Below, in pieces: positions 62,860-64,000 of a DNA stretch of 64,000 nucleotides. The notes beneath the pieces are model-generated. The model worked only from the letters and a program-made list of their open reading frames with translations. It did not search any database and had not been told where the DNA came from. The stretch spans positions 124,001 through 188,000 of the forward strand of contig NZ_FZNP01000008.1 in NCBI RefSeq assembly GCF_900188105.1. Direction: 5' to 3'. The stretch comes from Actinomadura mexicana (GTDB lineage: Bacteria > Actinomycetota > Actinomycetes > Streptosporangiales > Streptosporangiaceae). Position 1 is the first letter of the stretch. Every line of letters begins with the position of its first letter. Made by a program: the position numbers and the translations under genes.

Positions 62860-64000
62860 ATGTCGCGTACAGCTGCGGCGGTGGTGGCCGTCGTGGGACT
62901 GCTGGTCGCCGTGATGTCCGGGCTCGCGCAGTCCGCCCCGAGCCCGTCCGCCAAGCCCCCGCCGCCCGGCACCGGCAAGAACGGCGAGGCGTGGGCCTGG
63001 ACGCAGCTGGTGAACGGGACGAGCCACACGACCGAGGTCCGCTTCGCCACCACCGAGAAGCCCGCCGGGCACTGCCCCACCTTGCAGTACGACATCGGGG
63101 GCAAGATGCAGACCGCGGATCTGAAGAAGGTCAGCGATCCTTTCGTCACCGGGGGCGGGCTCCAGCAGTTTCCGACGACCTTCTGCGTGACACCCGTCCC
63201 CGACGGGGCGAGAAACGCGCTGATCGAGCCGTCCACCACCATCGCGGCCACCGTGCATCCGGGGAGTCTCCAGCTTCCGCTGCCCGAGTGGCCCGTGAAC
63301 GGGCGTCCCCGGAGCATCGCGGTGATCGGTGACGCGGGGTGCGAGGTCACCTCCCCCACGGTCGGCGCGGCGCAGAACCAGGACTGCCAGAAGAACTGGC
63401 CGCTGGAGCCGCTCTCCGTGCACGCGGCGGCGCAGTCCCGGGCCGGACCTCGTCGTCCACGTCGGCGACTACGTGTACCGGGAGGCGCCGGAAGGGGCGA
63501 ACGACGCGACTCCAGGGTGCGACACCCAGGGGGAGGCCGCCGACTGGGCGTGCCTCATCAAGGACTTCCTGCGGCCTGACCAGGCTCTGCTGGCCGAGGC
63601 GCCCTTCATCTTCGCGCGGGGCAACCACGAGGACTGCACGCCTCCGAAGGTGGGACGGGGCGCAGAATGGTTCCGCTATTTCGCCACGGCCCCCCAGCAG
63701 AACAACGAGTGCTTCTCACTGCCGCAGACCCGGGCGGAGCCGGTCCAGATCAATGCGGGCACGCTGCATTTCGTCCTGTTCGACTCCAGTTCGGCGAGCG
63801 AGAGCAGTAAGCCGGACAAGGCCCAGGCCGCCAAGTACACGAGACCGTCGACGGCGAGACCGTCCAGCACTCGGTCTCGCGGGGTGTTCACGGCTACGCG
63901 CTACTGCGCGACACGGGCGGCCAGTGGCATCTCACCTTCCACGGGGTCTCCGGGCAGGCATGGCCGCTGGACTGCGCTCTGAGCACCGGGGCCGCCAAGG
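62860..64000 (+). pseudogene. Broken metallophosphoesterase gene (runs off right edge)
   Basis: ATG 62860 opens a signal peptide (VVAVVGLLVAVMSGLAQSAP) and an exported N-terminal part with RSIAVIGDAGCE. Near 63434 the frame shifts, and the calcineurin-like motifs continue as LVVHVGDYVYRE and FARGNHEDC. After FVLFDSSSA the expected catalytic GHxH region is absent: near 63836 the sequence jumps, in a third frame, to VHGYALLRDTGGQWHLTFHG, the usual C-terminal end. So there is one frameshift and one internal deletion of roughly 90-100 codons. The end lies beyond 64000. Confidence 0.75.

Overview
The window is GC-rich actinobacterial DNA: G/C-heavy third codon positions, many GTG starts and many 1-7 bp gene overlaps. 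The gene set (hopanoid operon, Fpr-type ferredoxin reductase, DUF1707, PPOX/F420-type protein, class IV lanthipeptide genes) suggests a filamentous actinomycete. Something near Actinomadura/Thermomonosporaceae is my guess, not a demonstrated assignment. No rRNA, tRNA, CRISPR array or intact mobile element was seen.

Layout. 1-9.3 kb: HAD hydrolase (cut by the left edge), an unknown membrane protein, a beta-lactamase-fold hydrolase, a divergent MFS exporter/TetR pair with three operator-like repeats, an MDR oxidoreductase, a TMEM175-like channel and a two-component system. 9.3-16.3 kb: acyl-CoA ligase diverging from a coupled thiolase/multifunctional beta-oxidation pair, then an APC permease. 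16.4-20.8 kb: ferredoxin reductase, a small unknown, dxs and idi. 20.9-24.1 kb: a glucose-type ABC importer without its ATPase. 24.3-32 kb: ASCH protein, mug glycosylase, aldo/keto reductase, TetR/SDR pair with a perfect palindrome, aconitase, DUF2804 protein. 32.1-39.2 kb: a tightly coupled six-gene hopanoid operon (hpnC-hpnD-hpnE-prenyl synthase-shc-hpnH) ending in a 15-bp tandem repeat and facing a PAP2/wax-ester-synthase fusion. 41.4-43.2 kb: PadR/DUF1707 pair and a PPOX protein. 43.2-48 kb: Entner-Doudoroff operon edd-glk-eda diverging from a ROK regulator. 48.4-56.9 kb: a class IV (venezuelin-like) lanthipeptide cluster: synthetase LanL, S9 peptidase, a 51-residue precursor, a strong hairpin and a two-subunit asymmetric ABC exporter. 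56.9-64 kb: a decayed stretch (DUF4253 pseudogene, group II intron reverse-transcriptase fragment, internally deleted dihydrofolate-reductase-family gene, broken metallophosphoesterase running off the right edge) mixed with intact genes, including a protein of 25-residue repeats that I cannot assign.

Working together. dxs and idi make and isomerise C5 isoprenoid units; the prenyl synthase, HpnC/D/E and squalene-hopene cyclase turn them into hopene, and HpnH starts the extended side chain. The glucose-type importer and glk-edd-eda feed sugar carbon through the Entner-Doudoroff route. The fad genes burn fatty acids, while the PAP2/WS fusion could store acyl chains. In the lanthipeptide cluster LanL should dehydrate and cyclise the precursor, the S9 peptidase is a candidate leader protease and the ABC pair a candidate exporter.
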